Source of the DNA: DATCBF01 sp964401995
GTDB taxonomy: Bacteria > Actinomycetota > Thermoleophilia > Solirubrobacterales > 70-9
NCBI GenBank assembly: GCA_964401995.1
Contig: CAYOAP010000002.1
Coordinates: 62,001 to 126,000 of the forward strand
Length of the DNA stretch: 64,000 nucleotides
Direction: 5' to 3'
The notes under the pieces are model-generated. The model made no database searches. It was given only the letters and a program-made list of their open reading frames with translations, and was not told the origin of the DNA. This document shows positions 41,977 through 52,083 of the stretch, piece after piece. The stretch's first letter is position 1; every line of letters begins with the position of its first letter. The translations under genes and the position numbers were made by a program.

Positions 41977-44816
41977 ATTCCGCTATCGCAGGGCTCACGA
42001 GTGGTGTCGTTAGCGGAGGGGGTCGGACACGGCCGGGGTTGCTGGTCACGGTTGCGACAGCCACAGTTGTCGCCTGTGCCTGGTTTGGCATGTTCGTGGC
42101 CAATGCCGCGGCTGAAGTGGGCATCCAGTCCTTCACCACCACCACCTCGACACCCGAAGCAGGCGCCCACCCCGACGTCACCTACTTCATCAAGTCCAAC
42201 ACGACCGAACCCGGCGGCCTCTTTCCGGATCATGAGCCGAAAGCGATCCGAATCAACACACCTCCGGGCCTGCTTGGGACTCCATCGGCGGCCGCTTACT
42301 GCCCCAACACATTCGCCACGCTCGAAGGGCGCGAAGCCATGCTCAATTGCCCTTATCAGTCCCAGGTTGGCACCTTCGAAGTATGGATCGGTGGCACGCC
42401 CATAGGCGAAGAACCGCAGTATTCGGGAGGGGTTTTCAACATGAAGCCCGCTCCAAACGAGCCCGGCCGCCTGCTGCTGGCGGCGATGATTGTGCCCCTT
42501 TCCTACATTAGAGTTGATTCCCACACGGAGTCCGACTTCGGGCTGATCGGTATATCTCCAGAGGTAGACGCCAACGCTGCCGTTAGAGACGTCAGGGTCA
42601 AACTCTGGGGGGTTCCGGTTGCTCATACACGGGCTGGGTTTTTTGGCTTTGGCATTTTGGGCAATAAAGAAGTGATCAAAGCCCCGATCGCGCCCGATCA
42701 GCCGGGAGAGGTGCGCAAGCCGTTTATGACCAACCCGACGGTGTGCGACGCGCCGAAGACGACCAGGCTAGAAATGGAATTCTTCGAACACGAACAGATC
42801 TACGAAGCCAGCTCAGCGGTGCCGACGCCGACGAACTGCCAGAACCTTGGCTTCGCGCCGACGATCGAAACGCAGCCGACCAGCAGCAAGCCCGACGACG
42901 CGACCGGTCTCGACGTGAAGCTGGAAGTGCCGCAGAACGAAGATCCCAACGGCGTCGCCACCTCTCAGTTGCGGCGGGCAGAAGTAACGCTGCCCGAAGG
43001 GATGTCGCTTAACCCCTCGGCCGCCGACGGCCTGGAAGCCTGCACCGATGCCCAGTTCGGCTACGGCACCAAAGCCGCGGCGACCTGTCCGGAAGGATCG
43101 AAGATCGGCACGATTGCGGCCACCATTCCGCAGCTTCCAGGGCCGCTGCAGGGAACTCTCTACGTCGGAACCCAGCAGTCAAACGACCCTCAGTCGGGGA
43201 AGATGTTCCGCATCTTCCAGTACTTCGAAGGGTACGGGCTGAAGATCAAGCTCCCCGGATACGTGAAAGCCGACCCGGGGACGGGGCGCCTGACCGCGAT
43301 ATTCGGAGACCCCCACACGATGTATGGGGAAAACGTTCCTCCGGGCGTGCTCGACGGCCTGCCTCAGGTGCCGTTCAGCAAGGCTGTCCTCTCCTTCAAG
43401 GGGGGAAGCCACGGGATCCTGACCACGCCGCTGGAAGGCGGCACGAAGACGACGACCTCGACGATGGTCCCCTGGTCGGGCGGGGCCAGCACGACGCCGA
43501 GCAGCTCGTTCGCGGTCAGTGGCGGCGCGCCGGCGTTCGAACCGACGATCACCGCCGGCGCCACCAACGCCACCGCCGGCGTCTCCTCACCCCTGACCCT
43601 CACGCTTTCGCGTAAACGCGGCACCCAGCAGTTCAAGGGCGTGAAGGCGATCCTGCCGCCGGGCCTGGCGGCGAAAATCGCCGGGGTCCCGCAGTGCGCG
43701 CCGGCCGCGGCCGATGCGGGCACCTGCGCCGCGGCAACTCAGGTCGGGACGACGACGATCTCCACCGGCGCCGGCGAATCGCCGCTCTGGATCCCGCGTC
43801 CCGGTGGCGAACCGACGGCCGTCTACCTGGCCGGCCCCTACGCTGGCGCGCCGCTCTCTCTGAGCGTTCTCGTGCCGGCCAAGGTCGGCCCGTTCGACTT
43901 CGGCAAAGTCGTCACCCGGGTCGCCCTCTTCATCGATCCGGCCGACGCCCACGTCACCGCCGAGCTCAAGCAGTCACGGCTCTACGAGCCAGACGGCTCG
44001 CTCAGCCAGGTCATCGACGGGGCGTTGCCCGGCGTCGTCAAGGGCATTCCGCTTGATGTGCAGACGATCAACGTGTTGATCGATCGACCGGGCTTCTCCC
44101 AGAACCCGACGAACTGCTCGCCGATGGCGGTCAAGGCTGATCTGACCAGCCTCCAGGGCGGATCGAAGTCGATCAGCAGTGGCTTCCAGGTTGGCGGCTG
44201 CAGCGCGCTGGACTTCAAGCCGAAGCTGGCGATCGACCTCAAGGGCGGCACCAAGCGCAACAGCTACCCGTCGCTTTCGGCGACGCTGACCCAGCCCGAA
44301 GGCCAGTCCAACATCAGCCGCGTGGCGGTGACCCTGCCGCACTCGGAGTTCCTGGCGCAGAACCACATCCGCACGGTCTGCACCAGGCTGCAGTTCGCGG
44401 CCAAGGAATGCCCCGAAGGCTCGATCTACGGCCATGCGACGGCGTACAGCCCGCTTCTGGACCAGCCGCTGGAAGGCCCGGTCTACCTGCGGAGCTCGAG
44501 CAACAAGTTGCCCGACATGGTGGCCGCGCTTCACGGCCAGGTCGACGTCGAACTCGACGGCCGCATCGACTCGGTCAAGGGTGGGATCAGGAGCACCTTC
44601 GACGTCGTGCCCGACGCCCCGGTCTCCAAATTCACCCTGACGATGGAAGGCGGCAAGAAGGGGCTGCTGGTCAACAGCCGCAACATCTGCGGGTCGCCCG
44701 CCTACGCCTCGGTGCAGATGGACGGCCAGAACGGCAAGTCGGCCGACCAGTTCCCGAAGGTGACTAACGACTGCGGCAAGGCCAAACCGCACAAGAAGCG
44801 CAGCAGCAAGCATTGA
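41973..44816 (+). CDS. Exported ~940-residue protein with repeated Cys-Pro modules (first paralogue)
   Basis: 947 residues, GTG start overlapping the previous stop. Signal peptide about 20-47 (LVTVATATVVACAWFG...NAAA). It contains at least four modules built on Cys-Pro-x2-Ser/Thr-x-Ile/Val/Tyr-Gly followed by Pro-Leu-x-Gly-x2-Tyr-Leu, for example CPEGSKIGTIAATIPQLPG, then PLQGTLYVG, and CPEGSIYGHATAYSPLLDQP. Strongly similar to the protein at 49252; together they flank the transporter operon. Family function unknown; its position suggests export or assembly with the MmpL transporter. Codon use is more AT-tolerant up to about 43330 than afterwards. Confidence 0.8.
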   Translation: MNSAIAGLTSGVVSGGGRTRPGLLVTVATATVVACAWFGMFVANAAAEVGIQSFTTTTSTPEAGAHPDVTYFIKSNTTEPGGLFPDHEPKAIRINTPPGLLGTPSAAAYCPNTFATLEGREAMLNCPYQSQVGTFEVWIGGTPIGEEPQYSGGVFNMKPAPNEPGRLLLAAMIVPLSYIRVDSHTESDFGLIGISPEVDANAAVRDVRVKLWGVPVAHTRAGFFGFGILGNKEVIKAPIAPDQPGEVRKPFMTNPTVCDAPKTTRLEMEFFEHEQIYEASSAVPTPTNCQNLGFAPTIETQPTSSKPDDATGLDVKLEVPQNEDPNGVATSQLRRAEVTLPEGMSLNPSAADGLEACTDAQFGYGTKAAATCPEGSKIGTIAATIPQLPGPLQGTLYVGTQQSNDPQSGKMFRIFQYFEGYGLKIKLPGYVKADPGTGRLTAIFGDPHTMYGENVPPGVLDGLPQVPFSKAVLSFKGGSHGILTTPLEGGTKTTTSTMVPWSGGASTTPSSSFAVSGGAPAFEPTITAGATNATAGVSSPLTLTLSRKRGTQQFKGVKAILPPGLAAKIAGVPQCAPAAADAGTCAAATQVGTTTISTGAGESPLWIPRPGGEPTAVYLAGPYAGAPLSLSVLVPAKVGPFDFGKVVTRVALFIDPADAHVTAELKQSRLYEPDGSLSQVIDGALPGVVKGIPLDVQTINVLIDRPGFSQNPTNCSPMAVKADLTSLQGGSKSISSGFQVGGCSALDFKPKLAIDLKGGTKRNSYPSLSATLTQPEGQSNISRVAVTLPHSEFLAQNHIRTVCTRLQFAAKECPEGSIYGHATAYSPLLDQPLEGPVYLRSSSNKLPDMVAALHGQVDVELDGRIDSVKGGIRSTFDVVPDAPVSKFTLTMEGGKKGLLVNSRNICGSPAYASVQMDGQNGKSADQFPKVTNDCGKAKPHKKRSSKH

Positions 44817-47800
44817 GCCCCGGCTCCGGCCGCCCGCCCCTGGCACTGCGCCGTCCGCGCGCGCTGCTGGGGGCGACGGCCGTCCTGATCGTCGCGCTTG
44901 GCCTGCTCGGCACCGGGGTCGAGTCGCGCCTCACCCCGACCTCGCTCTCTGTCCCCGGCACCTCCTCCGCCAAAGGGGCCGCCCTGCTCAAGGCTCATTT
45001 CGGCGACTCAGCGCCCTTCGCGATCCTCCTCCAGGGGCCGCCCGCCGCGGTCGAACGCCAGGGCCCGCGCCTGATCCGTGCCCTGCGCCGGGAGGATCGC
45101 CTCACCACCCTCTCGCCCTGGGACGGCGCTGCTCTCGCCCGTCTGCGCCCGAGCCCTGACCGGGCCCTGATCCTCGCCGACTTCCACACCTCGGCGGCGA
45201 AGGCGGTGAGCGACGCCGTGCCGGCGCTGAACGAAATCCTCGCCCGCCAGGTCCACCCGCCGGTGCATGCCAGCCAGACCGGCTACGCCTCGCTCTCACG
45301 GGCGATCCAGGACGAGTCGATCTCCTCCACGGAGCGGGCCGAGCTGCTCGCGATCCCGTTCCTGTTGCTTGTCCTGCTGCTGGTCTTTCGCTCGCCGATT
45401 GCGGCGATCATCCCGCTCGGCTTCGGGGCGATCACGGTGATCGCTTCCAGGGGCGTCCTCTACCTCGCCTCGGGCGCGATCTCGATTGACGCCTTCGCCC
45501 TCACCGTGGCGACGATGATGGGGCTCGCCCTCGGCGTCGACTATGCCCTGCTGATGGTCTCGCGCTTCCGCGAGGAGCTCGGCAAGGGCGCCGACCCGCT
45601 CAAGGCCGCCTGGAGCACCCGCCGCACCGCCGGCCGCACCACCCTATTCGCCGGCACCACCCTGTTCGCCTCGATGGCGGTCTCGGTCTTCGTCCTGCCC
45701 GGCTCGCTGCTGCTCTCCCTGGCCGGCACCGCGATCCTCGTCACCGCGATCAGCGTTGCCGTCGCCAATTACCTGGCGCCGGCCCTGCTCCTGCTCCTCG
45801 GCGAGAACGTCAACCGCTGGCACCTCGGCCCCCGCCGCGACCACGAGACCCACACCATCCTCACCAGGTCACTGGCCGCCGTCCTGCGCCGGCCCGCGCC
45901 GGTGGCGGCAGTGATCTCTGTCGTCCTGCTGGCGCTCGCCGCCCCGGCGATCGCGATCAAAACCGGCCCCCCCAGCGCCAAGCAGCTGCCCAGCTCGGAC
46001 TCCACTCGCGAGGAAGCCGAGGCGATCTCGCGGGCGACCGGCCCGGGCTGGGACGCTCCCTTCCTGCTTGTCGCGGCGACAGCGGAAGGCCCGATCACGG
46101 CGGCGGACGACCTGCGCCATCTCGCGCGCTTTCAGCAACTGCTCGCCGCTCAGCCGGGGGTGCAGGCCGTGATCGGGCCTGGGCAGATTGCCAAGCGCGC
46201 CGCCCCCCTGCAGCGCCAGGGCGAAAGCTTCCTTGGCCATCCCGGCGCCGCCCGCCTGGCGAAGATCGCTCGCCTCGGTCCGAAGCTGACCGCCGCCGGC
46301 GTCGGCGTCGGCCGCCTGCGCCACGGTCTTGCTGCCGCGGCCGGCGGGGCGGGCCTGCTCGGCAGCGGCTCTGATCGGGCCCACGAAGGCGCCGCCCGGA
46401 TCGCTGGGGGGCTGCGCCGCGCCGCTGCCGGGGGGGCCGAAGCGACCGGCGCGATCGGCCGTTTGGCGGACGGCGCCGAGCGCCTCTCCGAAGGCCAGCA
46501 CAGCGCCAGCGCTGGATCGCTCTCGGTCGCCCTCGGCCTGCATGACCTGCTGCCGCAGCTGCGCAAGGGCGCCCTGGCGAAGGCGCGGGCCCTGCGCGGC
46601 CGGCTCGCCCGCGCCGCCGAAGCCGACCCGGCACTCGAGCAGGCCGCCCGGGAAGCCTCTGCCGTCGTCATCCAGCTCACCGGCGCCCGCAACCGCCTGC
46701 GCTCGCTGCGGGGTGAAGCCCAGCGCCTGCACGGGGGCATGGACCGCCTCGCCGCCGGTGGGCGCAAGCTCGCCGACGGCACTTCGCGCCTCGCTGGCGG
46801 CGCCGAAGAACTGCAGGGTGGCCTCACCCGTCTCGCCGGCGGCGCCACCCGTCTCGCCGGCGGCCTCACCCAGCTGCAGGGAGGCACCGAAGCCCTCGCC
46901 GACGGCCTCTCCCAGGGCTATGCCCGCTCCACCCCGTTGCAGGGGGGCCTGCATCGTGCTGGCACTCGGGTCAGCGGCAGCGCCGCAAAGCTCGTCTCCC
47001 AGAGGGCGGCGTTGCGTCACTCCACGCCCCATCTCTTCAACTCCGGCTACTTCGTCCTCTCCGCCCTCGACGGCGCCCGGCCCGGCGCCCGCTCCAAGGC
47101 CGCCCAGTCGATCGACCTCGAACATGGCGGTGAGGGCGCCGCGATTCTCGTCATCCCCCGCTACAGCTTCAACACTCCTGGATCGGAAGCGCTGGACCAC
47201 CGCCTCAACCACCTGGCCGCCCGCTTTGGTGAAAAAGCCGGCCTGCAGACGGGGGTCGCCGGCGGGGCGGCCCAGCTCACCGATTACAACCAGATCATGC
47301 GCAGCCACGTGCCGCTGGTGATCCTGGCGATGACCCTGATCACCTTTCTCGCCCTGGTGGCAATCCTGCGGGCGCTGATCCTGGCCCTTGTCGCGGTGGT
47401 GCTGAACCTGATGACGGTTGGCGTCGCCTTCGGCGTCCTCGTCCTGCTCTTCCACGTCCCGGCGGGCTGGCCGCTGGGCGGCCACGATTACGTCGACGCG
47501 ATCGGGGCGGCGGCGATCTTCGGCATCGTCTTCGGCCTCTCGGTCGACTACGCGGTCTTCCTGCTGGCGCGGATGCGCGAGGCGTATGAGGCCAGCGGAG
47601 ATCACGAGGCGGCGATCTCCTTCGGTTTGCAGCGCACCGCCCGCGTCATCACCGGCGCCGCGGCGATCATGATGGCGGTCTTCCTCGTCTTCGCCGCCGC
47701 CAAGATCTCGACCGTCAGCCAGCTCGGCGTCGGCCTCGCGGTGGCGGTTTTCCTTGATGCCACCGTGGTCCGGATCGTCCTGCTGCCGGCGCTGATGCTC

Positions 47801-47878
47801 TTGATCGGCGAGCGGGTCTGGTGGTTGCCGGCGCCGCTGGAGCGGGTCATGCCGAGGATCGAGCTTCACCCCGCCTAG
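44813..47878 (+). CDS. MmpL-family RND-type transporter (first paralogue)
   Basis: 1021 residues, TTG start overlapping the previous stop. Two membrane halves, each with an N-terminal span, a large extracytoplasmic loop and a block of spans. The first block runs about 178-325 (LLALLVFRSPIAAIIP, MMGLALGVDYALLMVSRFREEL), the second about 840-1000 (AAIFGIVFGLSVDYAVFLLARM), matching the MMPL fold with the conserved D-Y pair in each half. The second loop (about 490-720) contains heptad-like Gly/Ala/Leu repeats (GGAEELQGGLTRLAGGATRLA), suggesting a coiled coil across the envelope. Likely exports a lipid or hydrophobic substrate. Residue stretch GESFLGHPGAARLAKIARLG lacks the palindromic insert seen in the second paralogue. 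Confidence 0.9.
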   Translation: MSPGSGRPPLALRRPRALLGATAVLIVALGLLGTGVESRLTPTSLSVPGTSSAKGAALLKAHFGDSAPFAILLQGPPAAVERQGPRLIRALRREDRLTTLSPWDGAALARLRPSPDRALILADFHTSAAKAVSDAVPALNEILARQVHPPVHASQTGYASLSRAIQDESISSTERAELLAIPFLLLVLLLVFRSPIAAIIPLGFGAITVIASRGVLYLASGAISIDAFALTVATMMGLALGVDYALLMVSRFREELGKGADPLKAAWSTRRTAGRTTLFAGTTLFASMAVSVFVLPGSLLLSLAGTAILVTAISVAVANYLAPALLLLLGENVNRWHLGPRRDHETHTILTRSLAAVLRRPAPVAAVISVVLLALAAPAIAIKTGPPSAKQLPSSDSTREEAEAISRATGPGWDAPFLLVAATAEGPITAADDLRHLARFQQLLAAQPGVQAVIGPGQIAKRAAPLQRQGESFLGHPGAARLAKIARLGPKLTAAGVGVGRLRHGLAAAAGGAGLLGSGSDRAHEGAARIAGGLRRAAAGGAEATGAIGRLADGAERLSEGQHSASAGSLSVALGLHDLLPQLRKGALAKARALRGRLARAAEADPALEQAAREASAVVIQLTGARNRLRSLRGEAQRLHGGMDRLAAGGRKLADGTSRLAGGAEELQGGLTRLAGGATRLAGGLTQLQGGTEALADGLSQGYARSTPLQGGLHRAGTRVSGSAAKLVSQRAALRHSTPHLFNSGYFVLSALDGARPGARSKAAQSIDLEHGGEGAAILVIPRYSFNTPGSEALDHRLNHLAARFGEKAGLQTGVAGGAAQLTDYNQIMRSHVPLVILAMTLITFLALVAILRALILALVAVVLNLMTVGVAFGVLVLLFHVPAGWPLGGHDYVDAIGAAAIFGIVFGLSVDYAVFLLARMREAYEASGDHEAAISFGLQRTARVITGAAAIMMAVFLVFAAAKISTVSQLGVGLAVAVFLDATVVRIVLLPALMLLIGERVWWLPAPLERVMPRIELHPA

Positions 47879-47911
47879 GGGTGTTTGAACAGATGAGAGA
47901 AAGGGTTTGAA

Positions 47912-48418
47912 ATGAGCGGTAGGGGACGGATGAAGAGAATCGTCGTGACGGCGATCGGGGCGGGCCTGTTGACGCTGGCGGCGCTGGGCGTGGCGGCGGC
48001 GAGCGCGACGGAACTAACCCGGGCGGAATATGTCGCCCAGGTGGAGCCGATCTGCAAGGCCAACACGGAAGCCAACAAGCAGATCTTCAACGGCGCCAAA
48101 GGCGAGGTGAAGGCGGGCAAGTTGGAGGCGGCCTCAAAGCGCTTCGCCAACGCGGTGGGCGCTTTCGAAAAGACGATCAAACAGCTCGAAGCCGTTCCCC
48201 GTCCAGCCGCTGACGAAGCAAAGCTGAACAAGTGGCTGGGCTATCTCAAGACTGAGAGCACCTACCTGGCGAAGATCGGCGCCGACCTCGCCGCCGGCAA
48301 CAAAGCCAAGGCCCAGCTGGACTCGGTTCGCCTCAACCGCAACTCCAACCTCGCCAACAACACGGTGCTTGCCTTCGGCTTCGACTACTGCCGGATCAAC
48401 CCGTCGCGGTTTTCCTGA
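47912..48418 (+). CDS. Small exported helical protein of the MmpL operon (first paralogue)
   Basis: 168 residues; signal peptide about 1-32 (VVTAIGAGLLTLAALGVAAASA). The mature part is helical (TRAEYVAQVEPICKANTEAN, KRFANAVGAFEKTIKQLEAV) with two conserved Cys residues, CKAN and DYCR. Paralogous to the gene at 58020, with the same start TRAEYV and ending NTVLAFGFDYC. Possibly a periplasmic/envelope accessory subunit. Its stop overlaps the next start (TGATG). Confidence 0.8.
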   Translation: MSGRGRMKRIVVTAIGAGLLTLAALGVAAASATELTRAEYVAQVEPICKANTEANKQIFNGAKGEVKAGKLEAASKRFANAVGAFEKTIKQLEAVPRPAADEAKLNKWLGYLKTESTYLAKIGADLAAGNKAKAQLDSVRLNRNSNLANNTVLAFGFDYCRINPSRFS

Positions 48419-49197
48419 TGAGGGCGGCGCGCCTGCTCGTCGTCGCGGTTGCCCTGCTGACCTGCCTCGGCGTCCCCGCCCAGGCGGAGCTCTCCCAGGA
48501 CGGCAACCTGATCGTCGCCTTCAACAGCGACCTCTCGCCGAAGGCGCTGCCCCGGGGCACGCCCGCCCCGGTGGCGGTGACGGTCGCCGGCGACATCCGC
48601 GCCACCGAAGGCGCGTCGCTGCCCCAGCTGCGGCAGATCTCGGTCGAGATCAACCGCGCCGGGCACCTCTACGACAAAGGCCTTCCCACCTGTGCGGTGA
48701 AATCGATCCAGCCCGCCACCGCCGCCAACGCCCGCCGAGTCTGCTCGGGGGCGATCGTCGGCAGCGGCCATGTCACCGTCGAGGCCCATCTCCCCTCACA
48801 GGCGCCCTTTTTGGTCAAAGCCAAGCTCCTGGCCTTCAACGGCCCGGAGAAGAACGGCCACAAGCTGATCCTCGCTCAGGTCTATGCCAAGGCGCCGCCG
48901 GGCGCTTTCGTCCTCACCTTCAAGGTGGTCAAGAAGGGCGGGCTCTTCGGCACCACGATGAGCACCTCGCTGCCCCCCTCGGCGCGGGGCTGGGCCTACC
49001 TGACCCACTTCGACATGACGCTGAGGCGCAGCTATTCCTACGGGGGCAAGACCCGCTCCTACGTCTCTGCGGCCTGCGCGGCGCCGGCAGGGTTCCCGGG
49101 CGCGGTGTTCCCTTTCGCGAGGGCCACCTACGGCTTTGACGATGGGCAGCAGCTGACGACCACAGTGGTGAGGAGCTGTCGGGTTTCGGGCGGGTAG
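48418..49197 (+). CDS. Exported ~260-residue protein of the MmpL operon (first paralogue)
   Basis: 259 residues, signal peptide about 1-23 (LLVVAVALLTCLGVPAQA). Beta-rich mature part with Cys pair around LPTCAVKSIQP...ARRVCSGAIVG, a shorter version of the Cys-Pro module of the large proteins. Paralogue at 58553 shows the same order: DLIVSLD/NLIVAFN, SPKALPRG/SPLKLPRE, LLAFN, YVSA-C. Unknown function; probably acts outside the membrane with the transporter. Confidence 0.8.
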   Translation: MRAARLLVVAVALLTCLGVPAQAELSQDGNLIVAFNSDLSPKALPRGTPAPVAVTVAGDIRATEGASLPQLRQISVEINRAGHLYDKGLPTCAVKSIQPATAANARRVCSGAIVGSGHVTVEAHLPSQAPFLVKAKLLAFNGPEKNGHKLILAQVYAKAPPGAFVLTFKVVKKGGLFGTTMSTSLPPSARGWAYLTHFDMTLRRSYSYGGKTRSYVSAACAAPAGFPGAVFPFARATYGFDDGQQLTTTVVRSCRVSGG

Positions 49198-49251
49198 ATC
49201 GCGATAGGGCGGCAAAATGGCGGTAGGCTGATTGCCCAACGGAGGTGGAGT

Positions 49252-52050
49252 TTGAGCGAGCGACCTGGTCGCGGCGCACGCGGCAGGGCGTGTGAGGGAG
49301 GCGCTCCGTCACTGCTGAGAGGCCCTCGGAAACGGGCCGTTGTGCGTGCCCTGTCCGTCGTGCTGGTCGGCGCTGTTTTTGCGGCGCCTTCTTCGGCTGC
49401 GGCGGAACAGGGCATCAACTCGTTTACCACGAGCCTGACCGGCGCCGATGCCGGCTCACACCCCGATCTGACCGCGAAAGTCAAAGTCAATACGACTGTT
49501 CCCGGAGGCCTGATCGCCGACGGGACCCTGGGCTCGATTGCGGTCAGCCTGCCACCGGGCCTCGTCGGCAATCCACACGCGGCGGCCACCTGTCCGAACG
49601 TGGATCTGGGTCCGTCCGGCCCCGCTGTGGCCGCGGCCTGTCCTTCGCAGTCGCAGGTCGGGACCTTTGCCGCCTGGATAAGCGGCAGTCCGTTGGGAGA
49701 AGAACCGCTGACCTCCGGCGGGGTGTTCAACCTCGCCCCGGGGCCCGGCGAGGCCGGGCGGCTGATCCTGGCGGCGCCCAACTCATCCACGATGCTGGTC
49801 ACGCTAGGCGCTCGCACCAGCACTGACTATGGCCTCCAGGGCCTTGTTCCAGAGGCTGAAGGGCTTTCCCCGCTGCGGGAAGTGAGCATCACCCTCTGGG
49901 GCGTTCCGGTGGCCCATACCCGTGGGGGGTTTTTCAACCAGAACGGGATCATCAAACCTGCCCTCCCGCCCGACCAGCCAGGAGAAGTGCGCAAGCCGTT
50001 CCTGCGGGCGCCGACCGTGTGTGACGGGCCGAAGGCGACCGGACTGGACGTCACCTTCAATGGGGATCTTGGAATCCACCACGTGGTCAGCTCGAGCCAG
50101 CCGACGCCGACCAATTGCCAGGACGTGCCCTTTGGTGCTTCGCTTGACCTTCAGCCGACCTCGACCGCCGTGGGAAGCGCCAGCGGGCTCAATCTCGACC
50201 TCTCGGTGCCGCAGAACGAAGATCCCAACGGTGTCGCCACCTCCGACCTCCGCGATGCGGTCGTGGCTTTGCCGCAGGGCCTGTCGCTGAATCCAGCCGC
50301 GGCAGATGGGTTGAAGGCCTGCTCGGAGCAGCAGATCGGCTTGCTGGGGACCGAATTCGGATACCCCAACCCGATCCACTTCTCTGAAGCCGAACAGAGC
50401 TGTCCGGAAGCCTCGAAGATCGGCACGGCCGAGGTCGACTCGACGCCTCTGCCCGGCCCGCTGCAGGGTTCGATCTATCTCGCCAAGCAGGATGAAAACC
50501 CCTTTGGCTCGTTGGCAGCGATCTACGTGGCGCTGAAGGGCTACGGACTCAACCTGAAGCTGGCAGGCGAGGTTGAGCTGGATCCGTGGACCGGGCAGGT
50601 GACGGCGGCGATCAAAGATGGCCCCCAGCTTCCGATCGAAGACTTCAAGCTGCGCTTCAAGGCCGGCAGCCGCGGCATCCTTGCGATGCCCGAGACCTGC
50701 GGCGCCTTCAGGGCAGAAGCGCTGCTCAGCCCTTGGTCCGGCAGCGCGCCGGTGGCGCCGGGCTCTGAATTCTCGGTCAGCCAGGGCGCCGGTGGCGGCC
50801 CTTGCGCCGCCACTCCCCAGGCTCGGCCCTTTGCCCTCGGCCTTGCGGCGGGCGCCGAGACTCCGCGGGCGGGCGCCGATAGCCCCTTCCTCCTCGAAGT
50901 CACCCGCCGCGACGGCGAGCAGGAGCTGAGCTCGCTCGATGTCACTTTGCCGAAGGGCCTTGCCGCCAGCCTCAGGGGCGTCCCTTACTGCCCTGTTGAC
51001 CAGGTCGGCCCGAGTTGTCCGGCCGCGAGCCAGATCGGCATCGTGACCGCCGCCGTCGGCGCCGGCGAAGCCCCGCTCTACGTCGGCGGCAAGGCCTATC
51101 TCTCGGGTCCCTATAAGGGCGCTCCGCTCTCGCTGGTCTTCGCCATCCCCGCGGTGGCGGGTCCGCTCGACCTCGGCAATGTGGTGATCAGAGCGGCCCT
51201 GCGGATCAATCCCGAAACGGCCCAGGTCACGATCCAGTCGGATCCGATCCCGCAGATCCTCAAAGGTGTGCCGTTGCGGATCCGCTCGATCGCGGTGAGG
51301 ATCGACCGGCCCCACTTCACCCGCAACCCGACCGGTTGCGAGCCGAGCGCGGTCGATGCCACGGCGACCGGCGCCAGCGGCGCCGTCTCGAGTCCCTCCG
51401 ATCGCTTCCAGGCCGAAGGCTGCGCCGCCCTGGGATTCCAGCCCAGGCTCTCGCTGCGCTTCTCCGGCCCGACCCACCGCAGCGCCCATCCCAAGGTCCG
51501 CGCGGTCCTCGCCACCCGTGAAGGAGATTCCAACCTCCGCAGGCTCGCGCTGACCCTGCCGGGGACCGAGTTTCTCGACAACGCCCACATCCAGACGATC
51601 TGCACTCGGGCCCGCTACACCGCACACGACTGCCCGGCGGGGTCGGTCTACGGCTACGCGAAGGCCTGGAGCCCGTTGCTCGATGAGCCGCTGCAGGGCC
51701 CGGTTTACCTGCGCTCCAGCAACCACCAGCTGCCCGACCTGGTGGCTTCCCTGGACGGGCAGATCCACGTTGACCTTGTTGGGCGCATCGACTCGGCCCA
51801 CTCACGGCTTCGCGGCAGCTTCGAAATGCTTCCCGACGCTCCGGTGAGCAAATTCGAACTGACGTTGCAGGGCGGGCGCAAGGGGCTGCTGGCCAACAAC
51901 ACCGACCTCTGCAAAGCGAGGCCACGGGCGAGGGCTCTGCTCCGCGCTCAGAGCGGGAAGTTCCTCGAACTCAACCCGATGGTGCGGGTTGACTGCGGAG
52001 AGAAGCGGAGCAGGCTACTGGTACGTGCTGTTCTGTTAAACAGCTGGTAA
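49252..52050 (+). CDS. Exported ~940-residue protein with repeated Cys-Pro modules (second paralogue)
   Basis: 932 residues from TTG with GGAGG 5 nt upstream. Signal peptide about 25-49 (VVRALSVVLVGAVFAAPSSA). Modules include CPSQSQVG, CPEASKIG, CPAASQIG and CPAGSVYGYAKAWSPLLDEP, each followed by a P-L-x-G-x2-Y-L-type strand. The C-terminal segment (VYLRSSNHQLPDLVASLDG) is nearly the same as in the gene at 41973. The start region (GINSFTTSLTGADAGSHPDL) repeats that of the first paralogue. Function unknown. A weak hairpin (GCTGTT-N6-AACAGC) at the stop codon may be a terminator. Confidence 0.8.
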   Translation: MSERPGRGARGRACEGGAPSLLRGPRKRAVVRALSVVLVGAVFAAPSSAAAEQGINSFTTSLTGADAGSHPDLTAKVKVNTTVPGGLIADGTLGSIAVSLPPGLVGNPHAAATCPNVDLGPSGPAVAAACPSQSQVGTFAAWISGSPLGEEPLTSGGVFNLAPGPGEAGRLILAAPNSSTMLVTLGARTSTDYGLQGLVPEAEGLSPLREVSITLWGVPVAHTRGGFFNQNGIIKPALPPDQPGEVRKPFLRAPTVCDGPKATGLDVTFNGDLGIHHVVSSSQPTPTNCQDVPFGASLDLQPTSTAVGSASGLNLDLSVPQNEDPNGVATSDLRDAVVALPQGLSLNPAAADGLKACSEQQIGLLGTEFGYPNPIHFSEAEQSCPEASKIGTAEVDSTPLPGPLQGSIYLAKQDENPFGSLAAIYVALKGYGLNLKLAGEVELDPWTGQVTAAIKDGPQLPIEDFKLRFKAGSRGILAMPETCGAFRAEALLSPWSGSAPVAPGSEFSVSQGAGGGPCAATPQARPFALGLAAGAETPRAGADSPFLLEVTRRDGEQELSSLDVTLPKGLAASLRGVPYCPVDQVGPSCPAASQIGIVTAAVGAGEAPLYVGGKAYLSGPYKGAPLSLVFAIPAVAGPLDLGNVVIRAALRINPETAQVTIQSDPIPQILKGVPLRIRSIAVRIDRPHFTRNPTGCEPSAVDATATGASGAVSSPSDRFQAEGCAALGFQPRLSLRFSGPTHRSAHPKVRAVLATREGDSNLRRLALTLPGTEFLDNAHIQTICTRARYTAHDCPAGSVYGYAKAWSPLLDEPLQGPVYLRSSNHQLPDLVASLDGQIHVDLVGRIDSAHSRLRGSFEMLPDAPVSKFELTLQGGRKGLLANNTDLCKARPRARALLRAQSGKFLELNPMVRVDCGEKRSRLLVRAVLLNSW

Positions 52051-52083
52051 AAATGGCTTAAAATCGCCCTTTTCCTGGTAGAT

